In this document: positions 20,350 through 28,555 of the stretch, piece after piece
Layout: each line of letters begins with the position of its first letter
Numbering within the stretch: position 1 is the first letter of the stretch
Assembly (NCBI RefSeq): GCF_005877905.1
Contig: NZ_SWDV01000046.1
Location: 1-57,203 of the forward strand
DNA: 57,203 nucleotides
Direction of reading: 5' to 3'
From: Pseudomonas nicosulfuronedens
Lineage (GTDB): Bacteria; Pseudomonadota; Gammaproteobacteria; Pseudomonadales; Pseudomonadaceae
Notes under the pieces: generated by a model
Seen by the model: only the letters and a program-made list of their open reading frames with translations
Databases searched by the model: none
Told to the model about the DNA's origin: nothing
Position numbers and translations under genes: made by a program

Positions 20350-21240
20350 ATGGACAGCCTCAACGGCCTGCGCGTCTTTCTCCAGGTCGCCGACTCCCTG
20401 AGCTTCGCCCAGGCCGCTCGCCTGCTCGGCCTCTCCGCTTCGGCAGTGGGCAAGAGCATTGCGCGCCTGGAGGAGCGCCTGAGCGTGCGCCTTTTCCATC
20501 GCAGCACCCGCAGCCTGAGCCTCTCCAACGAAGGCCAGCTGTTCCTCGAGCGCTGCCGGCGCATCCTCGACGAGCTGGAAGCGGCGGAACAGGAACTGGC
20601 GCTGTCCACCCAGCAGGCCCGTGGCCGGCTGAAGATCAGCATGCCGCTGGTGGCCGGGCTACTGCCCCAGGTGCTGCCGGAATTCCTCCGCTGCTACCCC
20701 CGCATACAACTGGACATCGACTTCACCGACCGCCTGGTGGACGTCATCGAGGAGGGTTTCGACCTCGTGGTGCGCGGCGGCGAGCTGCGCGATTCGCGGC
20801 TCAAGGCGCGCAAGCTGGGCGACTTCTGCCTGCTGCTGGTGGCCTCGCCCGGCTATCTGCGCCAGTACGGCACGCCGCGGCGGCCGGCGGATCTCAATGA
20901 GCACCTGTGCCTGCACTACCGCTACCCGAGCAGCGGGCTGGTACAGCGCTGGCCGCTCAAGCTCGCCCCTGGCGAAGCGGAGCCACGCCTGGACGGCGGG
21001 TTGATCTGCAACACCGCCGACATGCTGATCAACGTTGCCAGCCAGGGCATGGGAATCGCCTGCCTGCCCGACTTCGCGGTGCGCAGCGCGCTGAACGACG
21101 GCCGGCTGGTGCAGGTGCTGAGCGAACACACTACGCACCAGGGCAGCTTCCACGCGCTGTGGCCGGCGGGTCGGCGCATGTCGCTGAAGCTGCGGGTGTT
21201 CCTCGACTTCCTGGGCGACCGGCTGTTCGTCACTCGTTAA
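20350..21240 (+). CDS. LysR-family transcriptional regulator
   Basis: A 296-residue DNA-binding regulator. It has an N-terminal winged HTH (MDSLNGLRVFLQVADSLSFA, then AARLLGLSASAVGKSIARLE) and a periplasmic-binding-like effector domain (about 90-290). It belongs to the DsdC/AaeR-like subgroup in which HRSTRSLSLS follows the HTH. It most likely controls the divergent MFS exporter and itself from the 20192-20349 interval. It converges on the isochorismatase-fold gene with only six bases between stop codons. Confidence 0.92.
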   Translation: MDSLNGLRVFLQVADSLSFAQAARLLGLSASAVGKSIARLEERLSVRLFHRSTRSLSLSNEGQLFLERCRRILDELEAAEQELALSTQQARGRLKISMPLVAGLLPQVLPEFLRCYPRIQLDIDFTDRLVDVIEEGFDLVVRGGELRDSRLKARKLGDFCLLLVASPGYLRQYGTPRRPADLNEHLCLHYRYPSSGLVQRWPLKLAPGEAEPRLDGGLICNTADMLINVASQGMGIACLPDFAVRSALNDGRLVQVLSEHTTHQGSFHALWPAGRRMSLKLRVFLDFLGDRLFVTR

Positions 21241-21246
21241 AGTGAC

Positions 21247-21789
21247 TCAGCGGATGAACTGCTTGCTGATCTCGCGAAAGATTTCCGTCCCCGCGCGCTC
21301 CATCCACTCGAAGGCGACCATCTCCCGCGAGACGATCACCGCGCCGGCCTGCCGCATCCGCTCCAGCGCCAGCGCCTTGTCCCGCGGCCGACGCGAGCCG
21401 ACGGCCTCGTCCACCACGTAGACCTGGCGATCCTCGGCCAGCAACCCCAGCACTGTCTGCAACACACAGACGTGCGCTTCGGTGCCGCACACCACAAACT
21501 GCCGACTATCGCCGCCGGGCATCTGCAGCAGCCCGGGATCGGCGACTGCGGAGAAGGCGATCTTCTCCAGCACCTCGCCCTCCGCCAGTTCGTCACGCAG
21601 CGCCGGCAGCGTCGTGCCGAGGCCCTTCGGGTACTGCTCGGTGGCCAGCACGGGCACGCCCAGCCGCCGTGCGATGGCCAGCAGCCAGGCGCTGTGTTCG
21701 AGCACTGCCTCGTTGTCGTGAATGGCCGGGAACAGGCGTTCCTGGATGTCGATGATCAGCAGGGTCGAAGCCTGGGCGCGCAGCAACAT
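21247..21789 (-). CDS. Isochorismatase-fold cysteine hydrolase
   Basis: A 180-residue cytosolic hydrolase of the isochorismatase-like (cysteine hydrolase) family, YcaC/nicotinamidase-like. The Asp-Lys-Cys triad is visible: Asp in LLIIDIQERL, Lys in EQYPKGLG and Cys in CGTEAHVCV. Substrates in the family range from isochorismate to amides; this one is unknown. The ATG at 21789 (MLLRAQASTLLI) is chosen because GGAGG lies about ten bases upstream; the open frame to 21870 is non-coding in character. It diverges from the dienelactone-hydrolase fusion gene, suggesting a joint promoter region. Confidence 0.87.
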   Translation of the reverse strand: MLLRAQASTLLIIDIQERLFPAIHDNEAVLEHSAWLLAIARRLGVPVLATEQYPKGLGTTLPALRDELAEGEVLEKIAFSAVADPGLLQMPGGDSRQFVVCGTEAHVCVLQTVLGLLAEDRQVYVVDEAVGSRRPRDKALALERMRQAGAVIVSREMVAFEWMERAGTEIFREISKQFIR

Positions 21790-21945
21790 CGTGAGAGTCC
21801 TCCAGAGGTTCGAACCCGAGTTGTGGTCCTCCGAAGCCAGGCTGTCAACCGCCATCGCACCATTGGCCACTTGGCAGGCGCCGCTCCAGCCCGCACCCTA
21901 TGCGCGCCAGAACACCACAACAACGAGCCTGGGAGAGAAGGGAAC

Positions 21946-23181
21946 ATGGGCAAGAGCATCAGCATCGCCGCGCGTGACGGCAGCGGCAGCTTCAGCGGTT
22001 ATCTCGCGGTACCGGCCAGCGGGCACGGCCCCGGAGTGGTGATCGGCCAGGAGATCTTCGGCGTCAACGCCAACATGCGCAGCATCGCCGACAGCTATGC
22101 CGAGGAAGGCTACGTCGCCCTGGTGCCCGATCTCTTCTGGCGTCTGCAGCCGAACCTGGAGCTGGGCTACAGCGAGGCCGACTTCGGCCAGGCCATCGGC
22201 CTGTTCCAGCGCTTCGACGTGGACAAGGGTGTGGACGACATCGCTGCCGCCATGGACGCCCTGCGCGCGCTGCCGGCGGTGGAGGATCGCGGTATCGGCT
22301 ATGTCGGCTTCTGCCTGGGCGGCAAGCTCGCCTACCTCACCGCCGCGCGCACCGACGCCGCCTGCTCGGTGGGCTACTACGGCATGGGCATCGAGCAGAT
22401 GCTCGACGAGGCAGCGAACATCAAGGGTCGCCTGGTGCTGCACTTCGCCGAGCAGGACGTGTACTGCGACGCCAACGCCCGCGCGGCCATCGGTGAAGTC
22501 CTCGGCAAGCTGCCGAAGGCGGAAATCTACAGCTACCCCGGCGTCGACCATGCCTTCGCCCGTCCCAACGGCATGCACTTCGACAAGCCCGCCGCGCTGA
22601 TGGCCCACGAGCGCAGCATCGGCGCGCTCAAGCGCGAGATCGGCCCGGACTTCGACCTGTCGCAGCTGTGGGAAGACCACATTTACCACGAGTTCGCCGC
22701 CCGTGACGTGCCCGCCACCATGGCGACCATGGTCGCCCAGCCCTACGTCAACCATATTCCCACCATGACCGGCGGCGTCGGCCAGGACGAACTGGCGCGC
22801 TTCTACCGCAACCACTTCGTCCACGGTAATCCGCCGGACATGAAACTGGTGCCGATCTCCCGCACCGTCGGTGCGCTGCAGGTGGTGGACGAGTTCGTCA
22901 TGTGTTTCACCCACACCAGCGAAATCGACTGGATGCTCCCCGGCGTGCCGCCCACCGGCAAGTACGTGGAGATTCCCATGCTCGGCGTGATCCGCTTCCG
23001 TGGTGACAAGCTGTGCCATGAACACATCTACTGGGACCAGGCCAGCGTACTGGTGCAGATCGGCCTGCTCGACCCCGCCGGGCTGCCGGTGGCCGGTGTG
23101 GAGACAGCGAAGAAGCTGCTCGACGAGAGCCTGGAATCGAACACCCTGATGAACAAGTGGAAGGACAGCGAAGGCCGCTGA
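21946..23181 (+). CDS. Dienelactone hydrolase fused to an NTF2/SnoaL-like domain
   Basis: A 411-residue two-domain protein. Residues 1-230 are an alpha/beta hydrolase of the dienelactone hydrolase family with the triad Cys123 (GFCLGGK), Asp171 (EQDVYCDA) and His202 (GVDHAFARP). Residues about 245-390 form an NTF2/SnoaL-like cone domain (GQDELARFYRNHFVHGNPPD to LCHEHIYWDQASVLVQIGL). Classical dienelactone hydrolases are about 235 residues, so the second domain is an extension. The ATG at 21946 follows GGGAGAGAAGGG. No chlorocatechol-pathway genes are nearby, so the natural substrate is probably another carboxylic ester or lactone. Confidence 0.86.
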   Translation: MGKSISIAARDGSGSFSGYLAVPASGHGPGVVIGQEIFGVNANMRSIADSYAEEGYVALVPDLFWRLQPNLELGYSEADFGQAIGLFQRFDVDKGVDDIAAAMDALRALPAVEDRGIGYVGFCLGGKLAYLTAARTDAACSVGYYGMGIEQMLDEAANIKGRLVLHFAEQDVYCDANARAAIGEVLGKLPKAEIYSYPGVDHAFARPNGMHFDKPAALMAHERSIGALKREIGPDFDLSQLWEDHIYHEFAARDVPATMATMVAQPYVNHIPTMTGGVGQDELARFYRNHFVHGNPPDMKLVPISRTVGALQVVDEFVMCFTHTSEIDWMLPGVPPTGKYVEIPMLGVIRFRGDKLCHEHIYWDQASVLVQIGLLDPAGLPVAGVETAKKLLDESLESNTLMNKWKDSEGR

Positions 23182-23210
23182 TTCTCCTCGATCAACCCAA
23201 GGAGCACCCG

Positions 23211-24014
23211 ATGTACCCCATAGGGAAATGGACCTGTGCCGCGCTGCTGGTACTTGCCGGCGGCGCCGGCGCGGCGGAGCGCACCGCGCAACCCTGCGAT
23301 GCGGCCACCCTGCAGACACTGGCCGGGCTGCTCGGCCAGCAGGGCTGGCAGGCGCCGCAGTCCGGAGCGGCAACGCCCGTGGTGGCCGCGGCCTGCAAGC
23401 CCTGGCCGGACGATCCAAAGCTGCAGGTGGTAGCCGTCGCCTACAGCACGGCGGACGATAAGGCCGAGCCGGGCGAGCGCAACCTGAACCTGCTGGTGGG
23501 CCAATTCGACACCAGCAGCGGCAAGCTGGTGACACGCAGCGACGACAGCATCGGCGAGGACGCCATGGTGGAAATCGACAGCTCCAGCCTGTGGCTAGAC
23601 ACCGCGCGCTATCGCCTGTCTCCGGAGGTGCGCGGCTTCGGCCTGATCATCAGCAGCGTGGCACGCGGCGCGAGCTGTCCGGACGCCTGGTCCTACGACG
23701 ACTTCAGCCTCTATGCACCTCAAGGCGACAAGCTCAAGGAAGTGTTCCGCACCTACCTGCGGCAATGGACGACACTTGAAGGCGTCGTCTGCGGCGGCGC
23801 CGACAAGCTGGTCATCGAGCGCTCGCAACTCACCCTGGCCATGGGCAAGGACAGTCACAACGGTTATGCGGACCTGATCGTCAGCTCGAAGGTGCAGCGC
23901 GAGCACGAAGGTGACGATGTCGGTACGCCGAAGACCGTGCGCACCACCGTCAGTTACGACGGTACGCGCTATCCATTCGAGGAGTTTTCCACCTTCTGGC
24001 AGAGCGCCCCGTGA
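23211..24014 (+). CDS. Exported hypothetical protein
   Basis: A 267-residue protein with a signal peptide (MYPIGKWTCAALLVLAGGAG, cleavage near AGAAERT). The mature part has several Cys residues that could form disulfides (QPCDAATL, AAACKPW, GASCPDAW, GVVCGGAD). It has beta-rich segments including LLVGQFDTSSGKLVTRSDDS and GFGLIISSVARG. I do not recognise the family. The ATG at 23211 has AAGGAG eight bases upstream. It follows the hydrolase fusion gene by 29 bases, so the two may share a transcript. A REP pair and a strong hairpin lie just beyond its stop. Confidence 0.75.
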   Translation: MYPIGKWTCAALLVLAGGAGAAERTAQPCDAATLQTLAGLLGQQGWQAPQSGAATPVVAAACKPWPDDPKLQVVAVAYSTADDKAEPGERNLNLLVGQFDTSSGKLVTRSDDSIGEDAMVEIDSSSLWLDTARYRLSPEVRGFGLIISSVARGASCPDAWSYDDFSLYAPQGDKLKEVFRTYLRQWTTLEGVVCGGADKLVIERSQLTLAMGKDSHNGYADLIVSSKVQREHEGDDVGTPKTVRTTVSYDGTRYPFEEFSTFWQSAP

Positions 24015-24017
24015 ACG

Positions 24018-24094
24018 GTAGGAGCGAGCTTGCTCGCGAACAATCCAGCCGGCGAGCCAGGTGCAATGCGGTTCGCGAGCAAGCTCGCTCCTAC
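24018..24094. repeat. REP inverted pair
   Basis: GTAGGAGCGAGCTTGCTCGC starts at 24018 and its inverted copy ends at 24094 (GCTCGCTCCTAC). Both halves are nearly perfect. The pair lies between the converging exported-protein and dps genes. Confidence 0.92.
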
Positions 24095-24100
24095 AAGAAC

Positions 24101-24133
24101 ACCAAGGCCGCCCGAAGGCGGCCTTGGTGTTTC
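24101..24133. terminator. Intrinsic terminator between converging genes
   Basis: A perfect 12-base stem ACCAAGGCCGCC / GGCGGCCTTGGT with loop CGAA at 24101-24128 is followed by GTTTCT. On the minus strand it is preceded by the dps stop and could stop that transcript as well. Confidence 0.8.
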
Positions 24134-24144
24134 TGGCATACCAA

Positions 24145-24867
24145 TCAATGGCCGGTGTTGTCACCGCGGCGGCTGGTCTCGAAGAGGAACCAGGTGCGCT
24201 GCTCGGTTTCGTCGATCCAGTTCTCGATCAGGCTGGCGGTGGCGATGTCGTGGTACTCGTCGCACAGGCCATGGACCTCGCGCATGTAGGAGGTCAGCGA
24301 TTTGTTGTCCTCCTGCAGTTCGGCCAGCATGTCCAGCGGCTGCACGTACTCCGCGTCGTTGTCGAGAATGCGCTTCTCGCGGGCAATCTGGCCGATGGAG
24401 CGCAGCGTGCCGCCACCGATCTTGCGGGTGCGTTCGGCAATCGCGTCGGTCATCGCGAAGATCTCGGTGGCATGGTCGTCCAGCAGCAGGTGGTAGTCGC
24501 GGAAGTGCGGACCGCTCACGTGCCAGTGGAAGTTCTTGGTCTTCAGGTACAGCGCGAAGACATCCGCCAGCAGGCGATTGAGCGCGGCCGACAGATCGCG
24601 GGTGGCGTTCTTGCTCAGGTCCGACGGCGTGGCCAGCGCGGGCGCACGACGCGGAGCGGTCTTGGCAGCGGCCGGTTTGGCCGCCGGTTTTGCGGCAGCG
24701 GGCTTGGCCGCTGCAGTCTTGGCGGCTGCGGGTTTGCTGGCAGCGGGCTTGGCGGCCGGCTTGGCAGCGGCAGGTTTTGCGGCAGGTTTGCTGGCCGCTT
24801 TCGCAGCCGGCTTCGCGGCGGGTTTGGCCGCTGCGGGTTTCTTCGGAGCCGATGCGGATTGCTTCAT
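24145..24867 (-). CDS. Dps-family ferritin with long Lys-Ala-Pro tail
   Basis: A miniferritin that stores iron, detoxifies H2O2 and can coat DNA. The 240-residue protein has a 70-residue N-terminal tail made almost wholly of Lys, Ala and Pro (KPAA-type units, residues 9-71), then a normal Dps domain (about 82-235). The intersubunit ferroxidase residues keep the E. coli spacing: His114, His126, Asp141, Glu145. Ordinary Dps is about 160-170 residues, so the tail is the difference. It resembles histone H1 / AlgP repeats and should bind DNA strongly. The ATG at 24867 has GAGGTG seven bases upstream; an adjacent GTG is less likely. It is a single gene. Confidence 0.9.
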   Translation of the reverse strand: MKQSASAPKKPAAAKPAAKPAAKAASKPAAKPAAAKPAAKPAASKPAAAKTAAAKPAAAKPAAKPAAAKTAPRRAPALATPSDLSKNATRDLSAALNRLLADVFALYLKTKNFHWHVSGPHFRDYHLLLDDHATEIFAMTDAIAERTRKIGGGTLRSIGQIAREKRILDNDAEYVQPLDMLAELQEDNKSLTSYMREVHGLCDEYHDIATASLIENWIDETEQRTWFLFETSRRGDNTGH

Positions 24868-25114
24868 CACAAATCACCTCTACGAAAGATCACGATACCT
24901 GTGGATGCCGACCCAGGCGGGACGGCTGACTTACGCGGTCTTGAGCCTATCTCGCCTGACGTCGATTGCAAGTTGACAGCACTCCGGCACACGCGTTCCA
25001 CCTGATGTGGATCAATCGTGGAGCGGCTGCCGTACAGCTCGTTCCAGTCGACCAGACCGTTCTCAGCGCATTACCGGATCGATCTGTCCATCAGGCTTTC
25101 TGTGGCTCGAAACG
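24868..25114. other. Upstream region of the dps-like gene and tail of sbcC
   Basis: A 247-base stretch without a gene. It must hold the dps promoter on the minus strand, but I could not find a convincing -35/-10 pair or an OxyR-type ATAG/CTAT site. The sbcC stop codon lies at its right end with no T-rich hairpin after it. Confidence 0.4.
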
Positions 25115-28100
25115 CTAGGGATTGAAACGAAAACGCGCATCGAGTTGGCTGTAACCCATGCCGACACCCTTGTGCACCTTGAGCTGCACCGGGATGCGCT
25201 CCTTCAGCGCCTCAACGTGGCTGATCACGCCGATGGTCTTGCCCGTGGCGTTGAGGCTGTCGAGGGCATCCAGCGCGACTTCCAGGGTTTCGCCATCGAG
25301 GGTGCCGAAGCCTTCGTCGAGGAACAGCGAATCGATGCTGGTCTTGTGGCTGACCAGGTCGGACAGCGCGAGCGCCAACGCCAGGCTGACCAGGAAGCTC
25401 TCGCCGCCGGACAGCGTCTTGCAGTCGCGCGCAGTGTCGCCCTGCCAGGTATCCACCACTTCCAGCTCCAGCTCGCCGTCGCTGCGCCGCGCCAGCTGGT
25501 AACGGCCATGCAGGCGCTGCAACTGACGGTTGGCGAGGTGCACCAGGTGGTCGAGGGTCAGGCCCTGGGCGAAGCGTCGGTAACGCGCGCCGTCGGAGGC
25601 ACCGATCAGGCTGTTGAGGCGCTGCCAGAGATCGTGCTCCTCCTCCTGCCGGGCGATTTCCGCGAACAGGCTCTGCTGGCTGGCGCGACGGTTGTCGTCG
25701 CCCTGCAACTGGGCACGAATCTCGCCCTGGCGTTGGCCGAGCTCGCGCAGCTGTGTGGCGAGCGCCTGCAACTGCTGGTCGAGTTCCTCCAGCGGCAGTT
25801 CGCCGTGGGGCTCGGCCTGCAGGCGCTCGACGTCCTGCGCGGCGGCGGCACGCAAGGTGACGGCTTCGGTGATCGCCGTTTCCAGGCGCTGGCGCAACTG
25901 GGTCAGCTCCGCACGCTGGGCATCGTCCAGCAGCGCAGCGAGGTAGGTCGGCTCGTCGGCGAAGGGACTCGCCGCCAGCGCCTGCTGCCAGCTCGCCAGG
26001 CGCTCCGCCAGGCGCGCCTGCTCCTGTCCCAGTCGCTCCGCCAAGGATTGCTCGCGGCCCTGCAGCGCATCGGCCTGACGCTGGGCGGCGGCCAATTGCT
26101 CCTCGGCCTGCGCCAATGCCTGTTGCGGCGCTGCCTGCACCGCCAGCGCCTGACGCGTATCGAATCCGGCAGCCTGCCAACGCTGCTGCCATTGCGCGGC
26201 GATCTGTTGCGCCGCACGGGCAGCCTGTTCGGCATCACGCTCGGCGGCGGCCAGTTCCTGGCTGCGCTGCTGGTCCTGCTGCCATTGCTGCCACTCTGCC
26301 GCGCGCTCGGCCAGCCACTGCTCACCATTCTCCGGCACGTCGTAACCCAGCTCGCCCAGTGCGCCGGCCACTACCTGATCCTGCTGTTGCAGGTCTGCCC
26401 GCTGGGTGGCGAGCTGCTGCGCACGCTCCTCCTGGCGCTGGCGTTCGTGAGTCTGCTGCTGATCGAACAGCGCTAATTGCTGAGCAGCCTCGGCATGGTC
26501 GCGTTCGGCGCGCTGGCGTTGCTGTTGCGCCTGCTGGAGCTGGACCCTGTGTTCGTCCAGGGCCTTGAGCTGCTGCTGCAAGGCGGCCAGCGACGTCTCA
26601 TGGCGCTCGCGCTCGGCGGCGAGCTGCTGGTCGTCCTTGAGCGCGAGACCCTGCGCTTCACACTGTTGCTGCCACGCCTGCTGGTGCTGCGCCAGCGCGA
26701 CCTGAGCTTCGTCCAGCTGACGCTGGCCCTGCTGCAGCTGCGCATCCAGTTCGGCCAGCTCGCCACGCAAGGCGATGCCCTGGCTTTCCAGTTCGGCCAG
26801 TTGCTTTCGCGCCTGCTCCAGTGCCGCCTGGGTAGAGGACACATCCAGCGCCTGGTAGGCCGCCACCGCCGGATGCTCCGGCGAGCCGCACAACGGGCAA
26901 GCCTCACCGGGCTGCAACTGCGCGCGCAGATGCTCCAACTGGTGGATGCGCTGCTCCTGCTGCAGGAGTTTTTCCTTGTCAGCGACCTGCTGCCTGGTCG
27001 CCTGATAGCGCTCGCGCAGCGCTACGATGGCCGTGTCACGCTCGCCCTTGCGCTGACGCAGCACATCGAGCTCCGGCTGCCAGCGCGTCAGTTGCGCAGC
27101 GGCCTGGGTTCGGACCTGGGCCAGTTGTTCCAGGCGGTCGAGCCCACGGCTTTGCAGTTGTATCTGTTGCAGGCGCTCACGCAGGCCAGTTTCGGTCGCG
27201 CCGCCCAGCAAGGTATCGAGCTGCTGCTGATACCGGATTTCCTGCGCCCCAGCCGAATCGAATTGTTGCTGCATGAAAGCAACATTGCCCTGCAGGGTCT
27301 GCCGCTGCGTGGTCGCGTTCTGCAATGACTGGTCAGCCGCCTGTGCCTGCCGCTGCAAGTCGGCGATAGCCTTGGCCAGGCGCGAGCGCTGGGCGAACTG
27401 CGCGCGCCAGCCGCCCAACATCTCACCCAGCTTCGCGCGCTGCGGATGCTGCGCAAGGCGCGCCTGCAACTCCTGCTGCTGCTCGCTGACAGCCTTGTGC
27501 TCACTCTCGCGCACCTCTTGCGCCTGTTGAGCATACTGGCTCGCCGCCCACAGAGCCTGGGCGACCTCATCACGGCTGGACACCTGCTGCGTGCGGTTAT
27601 CCTCCAGCGCCACGCGAACCTGTTCGACACTCTCGTGACTGCTGCGCCAGACCTGGTGCAGCGGTTGCAGGCGGACGGCAGGCTCGCTGTGCGCCAGGCG
27701 CTGCAGATCGGGCTGTGCGTGCTCCAGCGCCTGGCGCGCGCTGGCCTCCTTCGCGCCTGCCTGCTCGACCTGCTGCTGTGCGCGGGTCAGGTCTTCACGC
27801 CAGCGGCGTTGTGCCTGAACGGCCGCAAGTTGTGTCTGCAAAGCGGTTTCCTGCAAGGCGGCATCGCGGCCCTGTTGCTCCAGTTCGCCGCGCTGTTCGG
27901 TGCTGAGCAGTTCGACACCGTCAGATCGAGCCCTGAGCAAGCGCAGATCTTCGGCCAGCGCCTTTGTCCTCTCATATACACGCTTGGAAATAAGGCCATA
28001 AACCTCGGTCCCCGTAAGCTGTTCCAGTAATGCCGCTCGCTCGTTTGAGTTCGCCTCAAGAAAGGCAGCAAATCCACCCTGAGCTAACAACATGGACTTG

Positions 28101-28555
28101 GTGAAGCGCTCGAAATCTAAGCCTGTGAGAGCTTCAACAACGCGAAGCTTCTCTGTGGCCTTGTCTGCGAGAATTTCACCTTCGCCAGTGTTCTGATCGA
28201 TTCGAGCAAGCTCTACCTTCGCTTGCTGCAATGCTCCTTCAGCACGATCACGCGCACGTCGCTGACTCCAGAAGGCACGATAAGCAACCCCCTTTACCTC
28301 AAACTCCACCTCGGCCAGACAGTCCGCAGTGTGCCGAGTCATCAATTCGTTGCTACTTTGCGACAACAACCCCATGCGCGGCGTGCGGTGGTACAGCGCG
28401 AGGCAGATGGCATCGAGCAGCGTGGTCTTGCCCGCCCCGGTGGGCCCGGTGATGGCAAACAGGCCGTTGCCGGCGAAGGGTTCGGCGGTAAAGTCGATCT
28501 TCCATTCGCCCTTGAGCGAGTTGAGGTTCTTCAGGCGCAGGCTGAGGATTCTCAC
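25115..28555 (-). CDS. sbcC: SbcC exonuclease ATPase subunit
   Basis: The Rad50-like ATPase of the SbcCD nuclease, which cuts DNA hairpins and ends at palindromes and helps repair blocked ends. The 1146-residue protein has Walker A GPTGAGKT at 37-44, long coiled coils rich in Gln/Ala/Leu, the zinc-hook CPLC at about 551-554, the ABC signature LSGGES at about 1048 and Walker B SLFLDEGFGTLD at about 1075. The start is GTG within GTGA, where it overlaps the sbcD stop by four bases, so translation is coupled. From memory, P. aeruginosa carries sbcDC elsewhere in its genome. It is noteworthy that this palindrome-cutting enzyme is encoded in a palindrome-rich window. Confidence 0.96.
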   Translation of the reverse strand: MRILSLRLKNLNSLKGEWKIDFTAEPFAGNGLFAITGPTGAGKTTLLDAICLALYHRTPRMGLLSQSSNELMTRHTADCLAEVEFEVKGVAYRAFWSQRRARDRAEGALQQAKVELARIDQNTGEGEILADKATEKLRVVEALTGLDFERFTKSMLLAQGGFAAFLEANSNERAALLEQLTGTEVYGLISKRVYERTKALAEDLRLLRARSDGVELLSTEQRGELEQQGRDAALQETALQTQLAAVQAQRRWREDLTRAQQQVEQAGAKEASARQALEHAQPDLQRLAHSEPAVRLQPLHQVWRSSHESVEQVRVALEDNRTQQVSSRDEVAQALWAASQYAQQAQEVRESEHKAVSEQQQELQARLAQHPQRAKLGEMLGGWRAQFAQRSRLAKAIADLQRQAQAADQSLQNATTQRQTLQGNVAFMQQQFDSAGAQEIRYQQQLDTLLGGATETGLRERLQQIQLQSRGLDRLEQLAQVRTQAAAQLTRWQPELDVLRQRKGERDTAIVALRERYQATRQQVADKEKLLQQEQRIHQLEHLRAQLQPGEACPLCGSPEHPAVAAYQALDVSSTQAALEQARKQLAELESQGIALRGELAELDAQLQQGQRQLDEAQVALAQHQQAWQQQCEAQGLALKDDQQLAAERERHETSLAALQQQLKALDEHRVQLQQAQQQRQRAERDHAEAAQQLALFDQQQTHERQRQEERAQQLATQRADLQQQDQVVAGALGELGYDVPENGEQWLAERAAEWQQWQQDQQRSQELAAAERDAEQAARAAQQIAAQWQQRWQAAGFDTRQALAVQAAPQQALAQAEEQLAAAQRQADALQGREQSLAERLGQEQARLAERLASWQQALAASPFADEPTYLAALLDDAQRAELTQLRQRLETAITEAVTLRAAAAQDVERLQAEPHGELPLEELDQQLQALATQLRELGQRQGEIRAQLQGDDNRRASQQSLFAEIARQEEEHDLWQRLNSLIGASDGARYRRFAQGLTLDHLVHLANRQLQRLHGRYQLARRSDGELELEVVDTWQGDTARDCKTLSGGESFLVSLALALALSDLVSHKTSIDSLFLDEGFGTLDGETLEVALDALDSLNATGKTIGVISHVEALKERIPVQLKVHKGVGMGYSQLDARFRFNP

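Noticed and set aside
24660..24845. Regular repeats in the dps 5' region considered as a CRISPR or satellite
   Set aside because: The repeats are in-frame KPAA codons, without spacers of constant length.
25007..27328. Open frames on the plus strand opposite sbcC
   Set aside because: They result from the Gln/Ala/Leu-rich coiled-coil coding of sbcC read backwards.
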